From Paraprevotella sp. (GTDB lineage: Bacteria; Bacteroidota; Bacteroidia; Bacteroidales; Bacteroidaceae), in assembly GCA_017937925.1 (NCBI GenBank), contig JAGBCQ010000020.1, positions 43,597-107,596 on the forward strand: DNA of 64,000 nucleotides, read 5' to 3'. Each line of letters starts with the position of its first letter. Within the stretch, counting starts at the first letter, position 1. This document shows positions 26,909-38,400 of this stretch, piece after piece. Below the pieces are notes generated by a model, which saw only the letters and a program-made list of their open reading frames with translations, was not told where the DNA came from and searched no databases. Both the position numbers and the translations under genes were made by a program.

Positions 26909-29070
26909 GACAGAATTTTAAAGACGTAGATATATTTGCCGGTTTTGGACAAGAAAACGGACAGACTTGGCAAAAAGAGAATGGCATCACAGCCAATTGG
27001 ACAACACCGGAACAAATTGATATTCAACCGGTGTACACAAAAGAAGATTTGGAAGGCATGGAACACTTGGACTTCGCTGCCGGTATTCCTCCGTTCCTTC
27101 GTGGTCCGTATAGTATGATGTACCCGTTCCGCCCGTGGACAATCCGCCAATACGCCGGTTTCTCTACTGCAGAAGAAAGTAACGCATTCTACCGCCGTAA
27201 CTTAGCAAGTGGACAAAAAGGTTTATCCGTAGCGTTCGACCTTCCGACACACCGCGGATACGACCCGAACAACGAACGCGTAGTCGGAGACGTTGGTAAG
27301 GCAGGTGTTTCCATTTGTTCGTTGGAAAACATGAAAGTCTTATTTGAAGGTATCCCTTTGAATAAGATGTCTGTTTCCATGACTATGAATGGCGCTGTAT
27401 TGCCGATATTAGCATTCTATATCAATGCCGGTTTGGAACAAGGAGCGCAACTTGAGGAAATGGCAGGTACTATCCAGAACGACATTTTGAAGGAGTTCAT
27501 GGTACGTAATACCTACATTTACCCACCGGCATTCTCAATGAAGATTATTGCCGACATCTTTGAGTTCACATCTCAAAAGATGCCTAAGTTCAACTCAATT
27601 TCAATTTCAGGTTATCACATGCAAGAGGCAGGTGCAACCGCTGACATTGAATTGGCATACACATTGGCTGATGGTATGGATTATTTACGTGCAGGAGTCA
27701 ACGCAGGTATTGACATTGACGCTTTCGCTCCACGTCTCTCTTTCTTCTGGGCTATCGGCATGAATCATTTCATGGAAATTGCAAAGATGCGTGCCGCTCG
27801 TTTGTTATGGGCTAAGATTGTTAAGAGTTTCGGAGCCAAGAATCCGAAGTCAATGGCGTTGCGTACTCACTCACAAACATCTGGTTGGTCACTCACTGAG
27901 CAAGATCCTTTCAATAACGTTGGTCGTACTTGTATTGAAGCTATGGCTGCCGTACTAGGACATACACAGTCGCTCCATACCAACGCTCTTGATGAAGCTA
28001 TCGCACTTCCGACTGACTTCTCAGCTCGTATTGCCCGTAATACACAGATTTACATCCAGAACGAAACGCAAGTTTGCAAACACATTGACCCATGGGCTGG
28101 TTCTTACTATGTTGAGACTTTAACCAATGAATTGGTTCAAAAAGCATGGGCGCACATTCAAGAAATTGAGAAACTTGGTGGTATGGCAAAAGCTATTGAG
28201 ACCGGTCTTCCTAAGATGCGTATCGAAGAGGCTGCCGCTCGTACACAGGCTCGTATTGACTCCGGTGTTCAAACCATCGTCGGCGTGAATAAGTATCGTC
28301 TAGAGCATGAAGACCCGATTGACATTCTTGAAATTGACAATACAGCGGTTCGCTTACAACAAGAAGAAAATATCAAAGTGCTGAAGGCTAACCGTAACGA
28401 AGAGGAAGTTAAGAAGGCTCTTACAGCCATTACAGAATGTGTTCGCGAATTTAACGAAGGCAAGAAAAGTGAGAACAACTTACTCGACCTCGCTGTTAAA
28501 GCAGCAGGTGTTCGTGCTACATTGGGAGAAATATCAGATGCTTGCGAAGCTATCGTAGGCCGTTACAAAGCAGTTATTAGAACTATTTCACAAGTGTATT
28601 CATCAGAAAGCAAAGGAGATGCCGACTTCGCAATGGCTTGCGAGTTGACAGAAGAGTTCGCAAAAGCAGAAGGACGTCGTCCGCGTATAATGATTGCCAA
28701 GATGGGACAAGATGGTCACGACCGCGGTGCAAAAGTTTGTGCTACCGGTTATGCTGACTGCGGTTTCGACGTTGACATGGGACCATTGTTCCAGACACCG
28801 GCTGAAGCTGCCCGTCAAGCAGTAGAAAACGACGTAAACATCATGGGTGTCAGCTCATTGGCTGCCGGTCATAAGACTTTGATTCCTCAAGTAATTGAAG
28901 AGTTGAAGAAATTAGGTCGTTAAGACATCATGGTAACAGCCGGAGGTGTTATTCCTGCACAAGATTATGAATTCCTTTATCAAGCAGGCGTCGCAGCCAT
29001 ATTCGGTCCAGGAACATCTGTAGCAAAAGCTACTTGCGAAATGATGAAGATTCTATTAGACAAAGAATAA
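26905..29070 (+). pseudogene. mutB: Methylmalonyl-CoA mutase large subunit, interrupted by in-frame TAA
   Basis: The first open part (26905-28923) encodes 672 residues of the catalytic subunit, including [11 protein letters not shown], the substrate-binding [20 protein letters not shown] and the cobalamin-ligand motif DGHDRGAKV with His 605. A TAA at 28921-28923 stops it. The same frame then continues without any further stop for 48 codons to 29070 and encodes exactly the missing end of the B12 domain (DIMVTAGGVIPAQDYEFLY, AAIFGPGT). Joined, the length is 721 with the stop as one residue, the normal size. Homologues have a Glu at this place, so GAA to TAA explains it. Either a nonsense mutation, a sequence or assembly error, or readthrough. 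Confidence 0.85.
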
Positions 29071-29095
29071 TATTGAGTTCTTTTATATCAAAACT

Positions 29096-29126
29096 AAGGG
29101 CGCACCGATTAAGGATGCGCCCTTTA
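29096..29126 (+). terminator. Terminator after mutB
   Basis: Nine-base GC-rich stem AAGGGCGCA (29096-29104) with TGCGCCCTT (29116-29124), followed by T-rich sequence. Its position after 29070, not after 28923, agrees with transcription through the full mutB. Confidence 0.82.
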
Positions 29127-29168
29127 TTTGTCAAAAACCATAATTGGTAACTTTTTAAGGCGAAGCTA

Positions 29169-30653
29169 TTATACTTCAACTTCGTCTGATATCAACAACA
29201 ATATATCGCCAAAGCACAACTCTACGCTCCCATTCGGAACAATATACTTCTCCCCTCTCTTTATCATCATGACCAATTTCCCTTTCGGCAAAGCAAGGTC
29301 ACGGATATGTCTTCCATTGTTCAATACCTCCTCCGTACAAACTACCTCATAAAGTTTTGTTCCTACATCTTCGGGGATTTCAATGCCAAAATGGTTACCC
29401 ATGTTTGGCACATCTTCCGTTAATCCTAGTTTCTTTGCTACCCACGACAACGACATTCCTTGCGACAATAAAGAAAGCAAAGTCACAAAGAATACTATAT
29501 TAAAAATCTGATTGCCTCCATCTACTTTTGCAACAACAGGATATGTCGCAAAAATGATTGGAGCCGCCCCACGAAGACCAACCCATGAAATAAAGAGTTT
29601 GGACTTTGTCGTTATCTTCTTGCCAAAGGGCATCAAGCACAACCATACACTGACAGGACGTGCTACTAATATCATAAACAATCCAACTACAATAGCAATC
29701 AAAGCTACCGGAAGCATCTCGTGAGGATTAACCAACAATCCTAACATCAAGAACATTACAACTTGAAGTAGCCAAGTCATACCATTTAAGAAAGTACTTA
29801 TCTCTCTTTTCTTAAACAACGTACTGTTACCTAAAACCATACCTGCTAAATATACAGCTAAATATCCATTGCCCTTTAATAAGAAGACAACACTATATAT
29901 AATAAAGATAAAGCACATTACCATTATAGAATATAACTCCACATTCCTTAACTCCACTTTGTTAACGACCCAAACTGCTAACTTTCCTAATAGATATCCA
30001 CCTACAAGACCTACGAAAAATTGCAACATCAACGAAAAGACTATATTCCAAGCGGAGACGTCACCAGTCTGCATACATTGAATCAAGATGATTGTCAGAA
30101 GATAAGCCATAGGGTCATTACTTCCGCTCTCCAACTCCAACATTGGTCGCAAGTTGTGTTTCAAATTAATATTTTGGGAACGCAAAATATTGAAAACAGA
30201 AGCAGAATCCGTTGACGACATCGTTGCAGCCAACAACAATGCTCCCAACAAACTAAAAGTCACACGTGCTTCTCCATACCATGAAGTAATTCCGAAAACA
30301 AATAGCCCTGTCAATACGGTTGTCAAGAACACGCCCAATGTTGCCATTACAACGCCGGGATTCATTACCGGACGGATTTCTTTTATCTTCGTATCCATTC
30401 CACCGGTAAACAATATAATACAAAGAGCGATCATACCGATATTCTGCGCTCTCGACACATTGTCAAACTGAATTCCCAATCCATCTGTTCCAAAAAACAT
30501 TCCGGCAATTAAAAACATCAACAAGGTAGGAATTCCAAAACGATAACCCGTCTTGCTAATTAAAATACTACTAAATATCAAAATTGATGCAACAAGTACA
30601 ATGACTTCGACAGAAACATTCATTATGGACATAACCTTCTTTTTAAAATTCAT
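29169..30653 (-). CDS. Potassium/proton antiporter (CPA1 type) with C-terminal RCK_C domain
   Basis: 494 residues: about twelve membrane segments with SSTDSASVFNILRSQ and GSNDPMAYLLT, the conserved acidic ion site of the CPA1 family, then a cytoplasmic TrkA-C-like domain (about 405-494, LYEVVCTEEVLNNGRHIRDL, KLVMMIKRGEKYIVPNG, GDILLLIS). Such NhaP2-like proteins exchange potassium for protons and protect against excess potassium or alkali. The ATG at 30632 or 30623 could also be used. It is a single gene convergent with mutB. Confidence 0.88.
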   Translation of the reverse strand: MNFKKKVMSIMNVSVEVIVLVASILIFSSILISKTGYRFGIPTLLMFLIAGMFFGTDGLGIQFDNVSRAQNIGMIALCIILFTGGMDTKIKEIRPVMNPGVVMATLGVFLTTVLTGLFVFGITSWYGEARVTFSLLGALLLAATMSSTDSASVFNILRSQNINLKHNLRPMLELESGSNDPMAYLLTIILIQCMQTGDVSAWNIVFSLMLQFFVGLVGGYLLGKLAVWVVNKVELRNVELYSIMVMCFIFIIYSVVFLLKGNGYLAVYLAGMVLGNSTLFKKREISTFLNGMTWLLQVVMFLMLGLLVNPHEMLPVALIAIVVGLFMILVARPVSVWLCLMPFGKKITTKSKLFISWVGLRGAAPIIFATYPVVAKVDGGNQIFNIVFFVTLLSLLSQGMSLSWVAKKLGLTEDVPNMGNHFGIEIPEDVGTKLYEVVCTEEVLNNGRHIRDLALPKGKLVMMIKRGEKYIVPNGSVELCFGDILLLISDEVEV

Positions 30654-30757
30654 ACAAAGTTGCGAAAAAAACGAGAAAAAACAGCTTTAAGAAGACTAAA
30701 ACAAAAGAATTATTTAAGATTAACGACTTTCAACGTTCATAGCCGAACAAAATAACT

Positions 30758-30765
30758 TATCTTTG
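30758..30765 (+). promoter_or_regulatory. Promoter -7 box for topB
   Basis: TATCTTTG on the plus strand, exact consensus, 30 bases before the start at 30796. Confidence 0.6.
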
Positions 30766-30795
30766 TGGTAACTTCAGTATTAAAGACAAAGGCAA

Positions 30796-32886
30796 ATGAT
30801 TGTATGTATTGCTGAGAAACCCAGTGTGGGGAAAGATATAGCAACCGTTATCGGAGCCACCACCCATAAGCATAGTACTTACTGGGAAGGTAATGGTTAT
30901 CAAGTCACATGGACATTCGGACATTTGTGCGAACTTAAAGAACCGCACGAATACTCTCCACTTTGGAAAACCTGGAGTTTAGGTGCTTTACCTATGATAC
31001 CGCCACGATTTGGTATTAAATTAAAGAAAGACAAAGGTATTGAAGAACAATTCAAAAGCATTGAGCATCTTATGCAAAATGCAGACATGATAATCAATTG
31101 CGGTGATGCCGGACAGGAAGGTGAATTGATACAACGTTGGGTAATGCAAAAAGCAGGTGCGCGTTGCCCCGTAAAGCGACTTTGGATTTCGTCCTTGACT
31201 GAAGAAGCGATTAGAGAGGGATTCAATAACCTCAAAGACCAAAGCGAATATCAATCGCTCTACGAAGCCGGTTTGAGCCGTGCCATCGGAGACTGGACCT
31301 TAGGCATGAATGCGACCAGACTTTACACCTTAAAATATGCTCAAGGCAAACAAGTGTTAAGTATCGGTCGTGTGCAAACTCCCACCCTTGCACTTGTTGT
31401 GAACAGACAGTTAGAAATAGAGAACTTCAAACCCGAACCGTATTGGGTATTGACTACTAATTACCGTGATACTACTTTCACTGCTGTCTTAGAACAAGAC
31501 GAAGAAAACCCAACCTCTGATAATAAAACTAAAAACAATGATGCGACACGTAGAGGATTCAAAAGCGAAGAGGAAGGTAGAAAAGCACTGGAACAAATAA
31601 AGGATTCTTTATTCACTGTTACGTCAGTGAGCAAAAAAAACGGTACAGAAGCACCTCCAAGACTTTATGATTTGACATCACTACAAGTAGAATGTAACAA
31701 AAAATTTAGCTTCTCTGCCGATTTAACACTGCAACTCATTCAGTCGCTCTACGAAAAGAAAGTAACTACCTACCCGCGTGTGGATACAACGTTCCTTAGT
31801 GACGATATATATCCGAAATGTAAAGGTATTCTTAATGGCATCAGTTCCATTTATTCGGAATTACTCCAACCACTTAGAGGCGCCTCACTTAAAAAAAGTA
31901 AGAAGGTCTTTGACTCATCAAAAGTTACAGACCACCACGCCATTATACCGACCGGAGTCGCACCGAAAAATTTAACATTTGACGAACAGCGCGTTTATGA
32001 TTTGGTAGCACGCCGTTTCATCGCTGCATTCTATCCGGATTGTAAGTTCTCTACGACAACCGTCTTGGGTGAGACAGCAGAGATTCCGTTCAAGGCGACC
32101 GGTAAACAAATATTAGAAGCAGGATGGAAAGACGTGTATTCACAAGAACAAAAGAATGAAGACGATGAACGCAAACCGGGTGATGAAGAACGAACTCTAC
32201 CTACATTCACTAAAGGAGAAAGTGGGCCACACATTCCTGATTTGGCTGAAAAATGGACACAAGCCCCCAAGCCATATACAGAAGCAACTCTTTTGAGAGC
32301 GATGGAAACTGCCGGACGCTTGGTTGAAGACGATGAATTAAGAGACGCACTAAAAGAAAATGGTATCGGCCGACCGTCCACTCGTGCAGCCATCATCCAA
32401 ACACTTTTCAAACGTCACTATATCCGTTTAGAACGTAAAAGCCTTGTTGCCACTCCTACCGGTGTAGAACTAATAAGCCTCATCAGAGAAGAGTTGCTTA
32501 AAAGTGCCGAGCTCACCGGAATTTGGGAACATAAATTACGTCTCATCGATAAGAAAGCATACGATGCAAGAACCTTCCTTGAGGAGTTAAAACAAATGGT
32601 CACTGACATCGTCAATTCTGTATTAGCAGATAACAGTAATCGTAGAGTAACTGAAACGAAAGAAGAAACTAACGAAAAGAAAAAGAAGAAAGTAACATCC
32701 GGTAATGTCACAACAAAAAGAACGACACGAAGCAAAGCCAAAGAAAAGTCTGCGCCCGAAACAAATATTCCTAAAGAAGGCGACAAATGTCCTATTTGTG
32801 GCAAAGGTCATATCATTAAAGGTAAAACCGCTTTCGGTTGCTCCGAGTGGAAAAATGGCTGTACTTACCGTCTCACGTTCGAATAA
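30796..32886 (+). CDS. topB: DNA topoisomerase III (type IA)
   Basis: 696 residues. It relaxes and decatenates DNA by cutting one strand. The TOPRIM domain begins MIVCIAEKPSVGKDIA and contains NCGDAGQEGELIQR; the active-site tyrosine is Tyr 326 in TTYPRVDT (the usual form is TYPRTDS); GIGRPSTRA follows near residue 528. A Lys/Thr/Glu-rich linker (about 620-655) leads to a C-terminal zinc ribbon with CPICGKG (Cys 665 and 668) and two further cysteines. It may be a chromosomal topB, as there are no conjugation genes nearby. Confidence 0.94.
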   Translation: MIVCIAEKPSVGKDIATVIGATTHKHSTYWEGNGYQVTWTFGHLCELKEPHEYSPLWKTWSLGALPMIPPRFGIKLKKDKGIEEQFKSIEHLMQNADMIINCGDAGQEGELIQRWVMQKAGARCPVKRLWISSLTEEAIREGFNNLKDQSEYQSLYEAGLSRAIGDWTLGMNATRLYTLKYAQGKQVLSIGRVQTPTLALVVNRQLEIENFKPEPYWVLTTNYRDTTFTAVLEQDEENPTSDNKTKNNDATRRGFKSEEEGRKALEQIKDSLFTVTSVSKKNGTEAPPRLYDLTSLQVECNKKFSFSADLTLQLIQSLYEKKVTTYPRVDTTFLSDDIYPKCKGILNGISSIYSELLQPLRGASLKKSKKVFDSSKVTDHHAIIPTGVAPKNLTFDEQRVYDLVARRFIAAFYPDCKFSTTTVLGETAEIPFKATGKQILEAGWKDVYSQEQKNEDDERKPGDEERTLPTFTKGESGPHIPDLAEKWTQAPKPYTEATLLRAMETAGRLVEDDELRDALKENGIGRPSTRAAIIQTLFKRHYIRLERKSLVATPTGVELISLIREELLKSAELTGIWEHKLRLIDKKAYDARTFLEELKQMVTDIVNSVLADNSNRRVTETKEETNEKKKKKVTSGNVTTKRTTRSKAKEKSAPETNIPKEGDKCPICGKGHIIKGKTAFGCSEWKNGCTYRLTFE

Positions 32887-32963
32887 CCATATTTAATATT
32901 AAAAACAATTGGGATTTTACCCACCGTCATTCGTATACATAACATATTTAAAAAAAGTAAACC

Positions 32964-35441
32964 ATGAAAACATCCATTTCATTTAAGACCGTTTTAATAT
33001 CAGTTTTAATAGTTTTATCATCTTTCAACGGGTATGCCCAATCCTACCCACGCGTTATTTTCGAAGGAGATTATCCCGACCCGACAATCATGCGCGACGG
33101 AAAAGATTATTACATGACACATTCCACTTTTGAGTATTATCCCGGTCTGTTGATTTGGCATTCTACCGACCTTGTCAATTGGACTCCCATAACAAGAGCA
33201 TTGACAAAACATACCGGTTCTGTGTTCGCGCCGGAACTTATAAAGCATAACGGACGCTTTTATATTTACTATCCGGCAAACGGTACCAATTACGTTATTT
33301 GGGCAGACCGTATTGAAGGTCCATGGAGTGAACCTTATGACTTAAAAGTTACAGGAATAGACCCCGGTCATATCACCGACCGCGACGGAACACGTTACTT
33401 ATTTCTAAATAATGGAGAGGTTGTACAGTTAAGCGAAGATGGTTTACAAACCATTGGAGACAAGAAGAAAGTTTATGATGGATGGATTTACCCGGTAGAA
33501 TGGAAAACTGAAGGTAAAGATATGTATCTTGAAAGTCCTAAATTAATCTACAAGGACGGTTACTATTATATGGCTTCTGCGGAAGGTGGCACTGCAGGTC
33601 CAGCCACAAGTCACATGATAGTATTAGCACGTTCTAAGAGTATTTTCGGGCCTTGGGAAAACTCACCATACAATCCTCTTGTACACACATATAGTGACAG
33701 CGAAAGATGGTGGTCAAAAGGACATGGCACTCTAATCGATGATATAGAAGGTAATTGGTGGGTTGTATATCATGGCTATGCAAAGGGATACCACACATTG
33801 GGACGTTCAACGTTGATTGACCCTATAGAATGGAGTATCGACGGATGGTGTCAGCTGAAAAAAGATGCCAAGCCACTACCTGAACAGAAAAAAGAAAATC
33901 ACGGTTTGAAATTGAGTGATAACTTTACAACAAACGCTTTAGGAACTCAATGGACTTTTTGGAAAGAGTACGCACCAAAAAACATTGCTTTCAACAGCAA
34001 AGGAATCAGCATCAAAGCAAAAGGTACGTCACCGGCAGATGGAAGACTTTTACTGACTACAGCACCTGACAAAAGTTATGAAATACAAACAGAGATAACA
34101 CTTGATAAAGGGAATAATGGCGGATTAATGTTGTTTTACAACGAAAATGCTTTCGCCGGTATAACATCAAACGGAAAGACATTCACCATTTACAAGGGGA
34201 AAGATAAAACAGATGTTGTCCGCTCTACATTCAAACGTCATTTTTACATCAAGTTGCTAAACAGAGCCAACCGTTTGTTTATCTATGCAAGCAAAGATGG
34301 AAATGATTGGATTGAAATGGCTGGCAATATCAACGTATCGGATTTTCACCACAATAACTATAAAGGATTTTATGCGCTTCGTCCCGCTTTGGTATCATTC
34401 GGTAAAGGATATACCCAATATCATTCTTTCACATATAGGAATGCCATACCTGAAGAAAAAGACATGGCAGCATACCTTTTAGTATATCATCAAGATGAAG
34501 ATCATAGTTTACATGCAGCCATCAGTAGAGATGGTTACTCATTTACTGCCCTCAACAACAATAAACCTATAATCAGCGGTGATACCATTGCTGACCAAAA
34601 GGGTATTCGTGACCCGCATATCTATAGAGGTCCTGATGGAGCTTTTTATCTTGCCATGACAGACTTACACATCTATGCGCAACGTGAAGGACATCGTACC
34701 ACTGAATGGGAACGTGATGGGAAGTCCTATGGTTGGGGCAATAATCGCGGATTAGTCCTTATGAAATCCTTTGATTTGATCAACTGGCAACGCACAAATA
34801 TCCGTTTCGATCAAATGTCAAAAGAATTTGCACAAATTGGTTGCGCATGGGCTCCCGAAACTATTTATGACCCTATCAGTGGTCGCATGATGATATACTT
34901 CACGATGCGATTCGGAGTTGAGCAGAACCGTTTGTATTACGTCTATGTGAACGACGACTTCAACAAGATTGAATCCATACCACAAATCTTATTTGAATAT
35001 CCGGCTTCGGGCATTTCAGCCATAGATGGTGATATCACCCCGATATGGAACAAAGAAAAGCAACAAATGGACTATCACCTGTTCTACGTAGCACATGAAG
35101 GCGGTGGTGGCATTAAACATGCCGTTTCAAATCGTATTGATGGCGGTTATTGGTTCAATCCACGTTGGTACGACTATGAACCACGCGCTTGCGAAGCACC
35201 CAATGTTTGGAAACGGATTGGTGAGGATAAATGGGTTCTTATGTACGACATCTTCAGTATTCATCCTCATAATTTCGGTTTTGCAGAGACAAGTGATTTT
35301 ATCAATTTTGAACATCTCGGACGTTTCAATGAAGGTAAAATGAAGACCACAAACTTCCGTTCGCCTAAACATGGTGCAGTCATTCACCTAACTAAAGAAG
35401 AAGCCGACAGGCTGGAGCAACATTGGAATCAACGACAATAA
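32964..35441 (+). CDS. Secreted enzyme with two GH43 glycosidase domains
   Basis: 825 residues after a signal peptide (MKTSISFKTVLISVLIVL, cleavage near GYAQ, residue 26). The first GH43 five-blade propeller spans about 30-310 with candidate acids Asp 39 (YPDPTIM), Asp 133 (GIDPGH) and Glu 190 (YLESPKL). Residues about 320-500 look like a beta-sandwich of the concanavalin type found in long GH43 enzymes. A second GH43-like propeller follows (about 505-825) with Asp 550 (IRDPHIY) and Glu 632 (WAPETIYD). GH43 members act on arabinose, xylose or galactose linkages; the specificity cannot be read. It is in tandem with the lyase gene, 23 bases apart. Confidence 0.88.
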   Translation: MKTSISFKTVLISVLIVLSSFNGYAQSYPRVIFEGDYPDPTIMRDGKDYYMTHSTFEYYPGLLIWHSTDLVNWTPITRALTKHTGSVFAPELIKHNGRFYIYYPANGTNYVIWADRIEGPWSEPYDLKVTGIDPGHITDRDGTRYLFLNNGEVVQLSEDGLQTIGDKKKVYDGWIYPVEWKTEGKDMYLESPKLIYKDGYYYMASAEGGTAGPATSHMIVLARSKSIFGPWENSPYNPLVHTYSDSERWWSKGHGTLIDDIEGNWWVVYHGYAKGYHTLGRSTLIDPIEWSIDGWCQLKKDAKPLPEQKKENHGLKLSDNFTTNALGTQWTFWKEYAPKNIAFNSKGISIKAKGTSPADGRLLLTTAPDKSYEIQTEITLDKGNNGGLMLFYNENAFAGITSNGKTFTIYKGKDKTDVVRSTFKRHFYIKLLNRANRLFIYASKDGNDWIEMAGNINVSDFHHNNYKGFYALRPALVSFGKGYTQYHSFTYRNAIPEEKDMAAYLLVYHQDEDHSLHAAISRDGYSFTALNNNKPIISGDTIADQKGIRDPHIYRGPDGAFYLAMTDLHIYAQREGHRTTEWERDGKSYGWGNNRGLVLMKSFDLINWQRTNIRFDQMSKEFAQIGCAWAPETIYDPISGRMMIYFTMRFGVEQNRLYYVYVNDDFNKIESIPQILFEYPASGISAIDGDITPIWNKEKQQMDYHLFYVAHEGGGGIKHAVSNRIDGGYWFNPRWYDYEPRACEAPNVWKRIGEDKWVLMYDIFSIHPHNFGFAETSDFINFEHLGRFNEGKMKTTNFRSPKHGAVIHLTKEEADRLEQHWNQRQ

Positions 35442-35464
35442 AACCATTGCTAAATAATATCAAT

Positions 35465-38400
35465 ATGAAACACAAAACTTATTACTTAAACTTCTTGTTA
35501 CTATGTTGTGCTTTGTTGACTGCATTTCAGTCAACATCAGCTCAAGACACGAACCTTATCTTGCATTACGATTTTGAAAATGTAAGTGGAACCACTGTAC
35601 CAGATTTATCGTCTTCCGGCATCAATGCCACGTTAAGGAATCAGGCAAAGGTTGTAGAAATGGGTAAATATCACGTCATGGACTTAGGTAATGGTACTGG
35701 CTATCTTGATATGACAACCAATGCCGGAAACTTATTAAGAAGCACGGATAATTATACGATTTCTATGTATTATCGTATTGACGAGAATGCCTCTTTATCC
35801 GGTAATGGATTCTTCTTATGGACTTTTTCTACTTCAGCAGCTTGTACCGCTACAGCCGGCAAATACACAGCATACCGACTCAATGCACAACGATTCGCCA
35901 CCTCAACCGGTGGATATAACAACGAAATAGGTTTATCCTTGAATAGTGAATCGGAAAAAGCGAAATGGATACATGTAGCATACAAACAAAGCGGAACTGT
36001 CGGTAATTTATACTTAAATGGAGTTCTTAAAGGCTCACAGACCGGAATGCCCTTGAACTCCACCAACTTTACTTCCTCTTTGACATACTCATGGATTGGT
36101 TGCCCTCCTTTCTCCGGCGACAACTATCTTAAGCAAACGCTTGTATATGACGTAAGGATTTACGACAAAGCATTAACAGCAGAAGAAATAACCTCTTTAG
36201 CAAATATTACAACTGATTTGGATTATGAGTTCCGTTACGGCACTCCGGGCGATTTTACAAGATTAAAGACTGCTATTGATGATGCAAATTCTTTCTTAAA
36301 GAGTGAAGATCTAAGTAAATATCCTAGTGTATCGGTTGAGGAGTACAAAGATGCTATCAATATGGGGCAAACCCTTTTAGACGAGGGCAAGGTCAATCAA
36401 GACATCATCAACGAACAGGTCACGGCATTGAATTCAGCTAAAACCAAATTAAAGAGTACTGCCGGTTTTGTGTTTGATGATAGTGATGCAACTAGCGGAT
36501 ATGACACCGAAAGAGGTTTCAAACACCCCGGCGGTCTTCACACTGCAGCCGATTTTGAACGAGTAAAATCACAGATTCACACCAACTCCAAAGTGACGTC
36601 TGCATATAATGTCCTTATCAATGCCGAATATTCACAGTCAACCGTTGCAAGTTATCCCGTTGAAACCATTGTTCGCGGAGGTGGTGTTGGCGAAAATTAT
36701 ATCAACGCAGCTCGTGGCGCTACTATGGCATATCAGAATGCACTACGATGGAAGATAGATGGTACTGAGGACAACGCTCGCAAGGCCATTGAAATTCTTA
36801 ACGCATGGGCACGTACAACAAAATCCGTAAGTGGAGACTCTAATTATGCGCTTGCATCAGGACTCTATGGTTATCAATTCGCTAATGCAGCTGAATTGAT
36901 GAGAGACTATGATGGTTGGAGCGAGTCCGATTTCAATACATTCAAGCAATGGATGCTCAAAGTTTGGTATCCCCCTTGCATTGGCTTTTTGAGAGGAAGA
37001 AACGGCACATGGGAGAATGCCGGAAGATGGTGGCAGGCACCCGGACACTATTGGTCAAATTGGGGACTTTGTAACGTATTAGCCGTTATCAGTATCGGTA
37101 TTCTTTGCGACGATGTATTCATTTACAATCAAGGAATGTCCTTCTTTAAATACGACCAAGTTGGGACATTTAGAGACCCAAGAACAGCCAACCCGATACT
37201 AAACGATGGATTGACCGAATTTCTCGGTAATCTTGTTGTAACAACGACAGAATCCGACTTAGAAACAGGTGCATACGGTAAATTAGGGCAGATGCAAGAA
37301 AGCGGACGCGACGTCGGTCACGCCGTTATGGCTGCCGGATTGGCTGTTGACATTGCGCACGTTGGATGGAATCAAGGTGACGACTTGTTCTCATTTATGG
37401 ACCACCGTTTGGCTGCCGGTATTGAATACATCGCTGCACAAAACCTTAATACCTCAGGATTACCTTGGACTAATTACCATTACGGCGAAAGCGGTCTTCA
37501 TTGGTCCGATGGACGAACATGGTTACAAACCGCTCCTGCTTTAGGCGAACAAATCCGCCCTTATTGGGGTACGGTTATTGGACATTACGAAGGAATAAAG
37601 GGAGTAGAAATGCCATTCTCAAAAAAGGTGTATAACAAAATGGGTATAGATGGCGGAGGTGCAGGAAGTACAAGTGGAGGATATGACCATTTGGGTTACT
37701 CTGTTCTAATGAACACATACAACGGCATTGCAAGTGCTGAGAAAATCCCAACTCCCATAACGCCGAAGATGCAATATAACGGTAAAATGATTGTAAACAA
37801 CGAGCTCGGAGGGTTAACCAATACATATACGACCAACGTGAACACAGGCGTCGCCAAAGGTTCTATCATCACGTTAATACCACAACTCCCCGCAAACGAG
37901 GAAGACACTGGTAAATGGGTATGGAACACTGGGGAAAAAACAAAAGATCTTACCATTGTTGCGGATAAGAGTTTCTTGTATCGCGTAACATACACCAACC
38001 AAAACGGGGTTGAAAGTGAACAAGTATTTGTCATTGCTGTACAAGGCGATTGTGAAGAAAATATTATAACACCGGCTATCACATATGCCGGCAATACAAT
38101 CAATACCAATGAAATAAACGTTCTTTATGGTAGCGAAGTGACTTTGGCTATAAATGGTGGTAGCGGATTCTGTAAATATCAATGGGAAAATAGTGCGACG
38201 ACCAATACAATACAAATTCCTAATATTACATCAAGTCGTGAAATTTCCGCTATCTATACCAATCAAGGAGGTCGCAAACAAAAGGTAACCTTCCGCATCA
38301 ATGTTTTGTGTGTCAGACCGGACTTCATTGTGAATGGAACTACTTATACCGACTCTACCCTTATCATTGTATCCGCTGGCGAGAAGGTTGTCTTGACACC

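Noticed and set aside
28921-28923. Stop codon reassignment or selenocysteine/pyrrolysine insertion in mutB
   Set aside because: The codon is TAA, not TGA or TAG, and TAA ends many other genes in the window, so the code is not changed. Ordinary readthrough remains only a minor possibility.
28930-29070. Independent small gene for the end of the B12 domain, starting at ATG 28930
   Set aside because: No good ribosome-binding site is seen and the fragment would lack the cobalamin-ligand half; it is best seen as the remainder of mutB.
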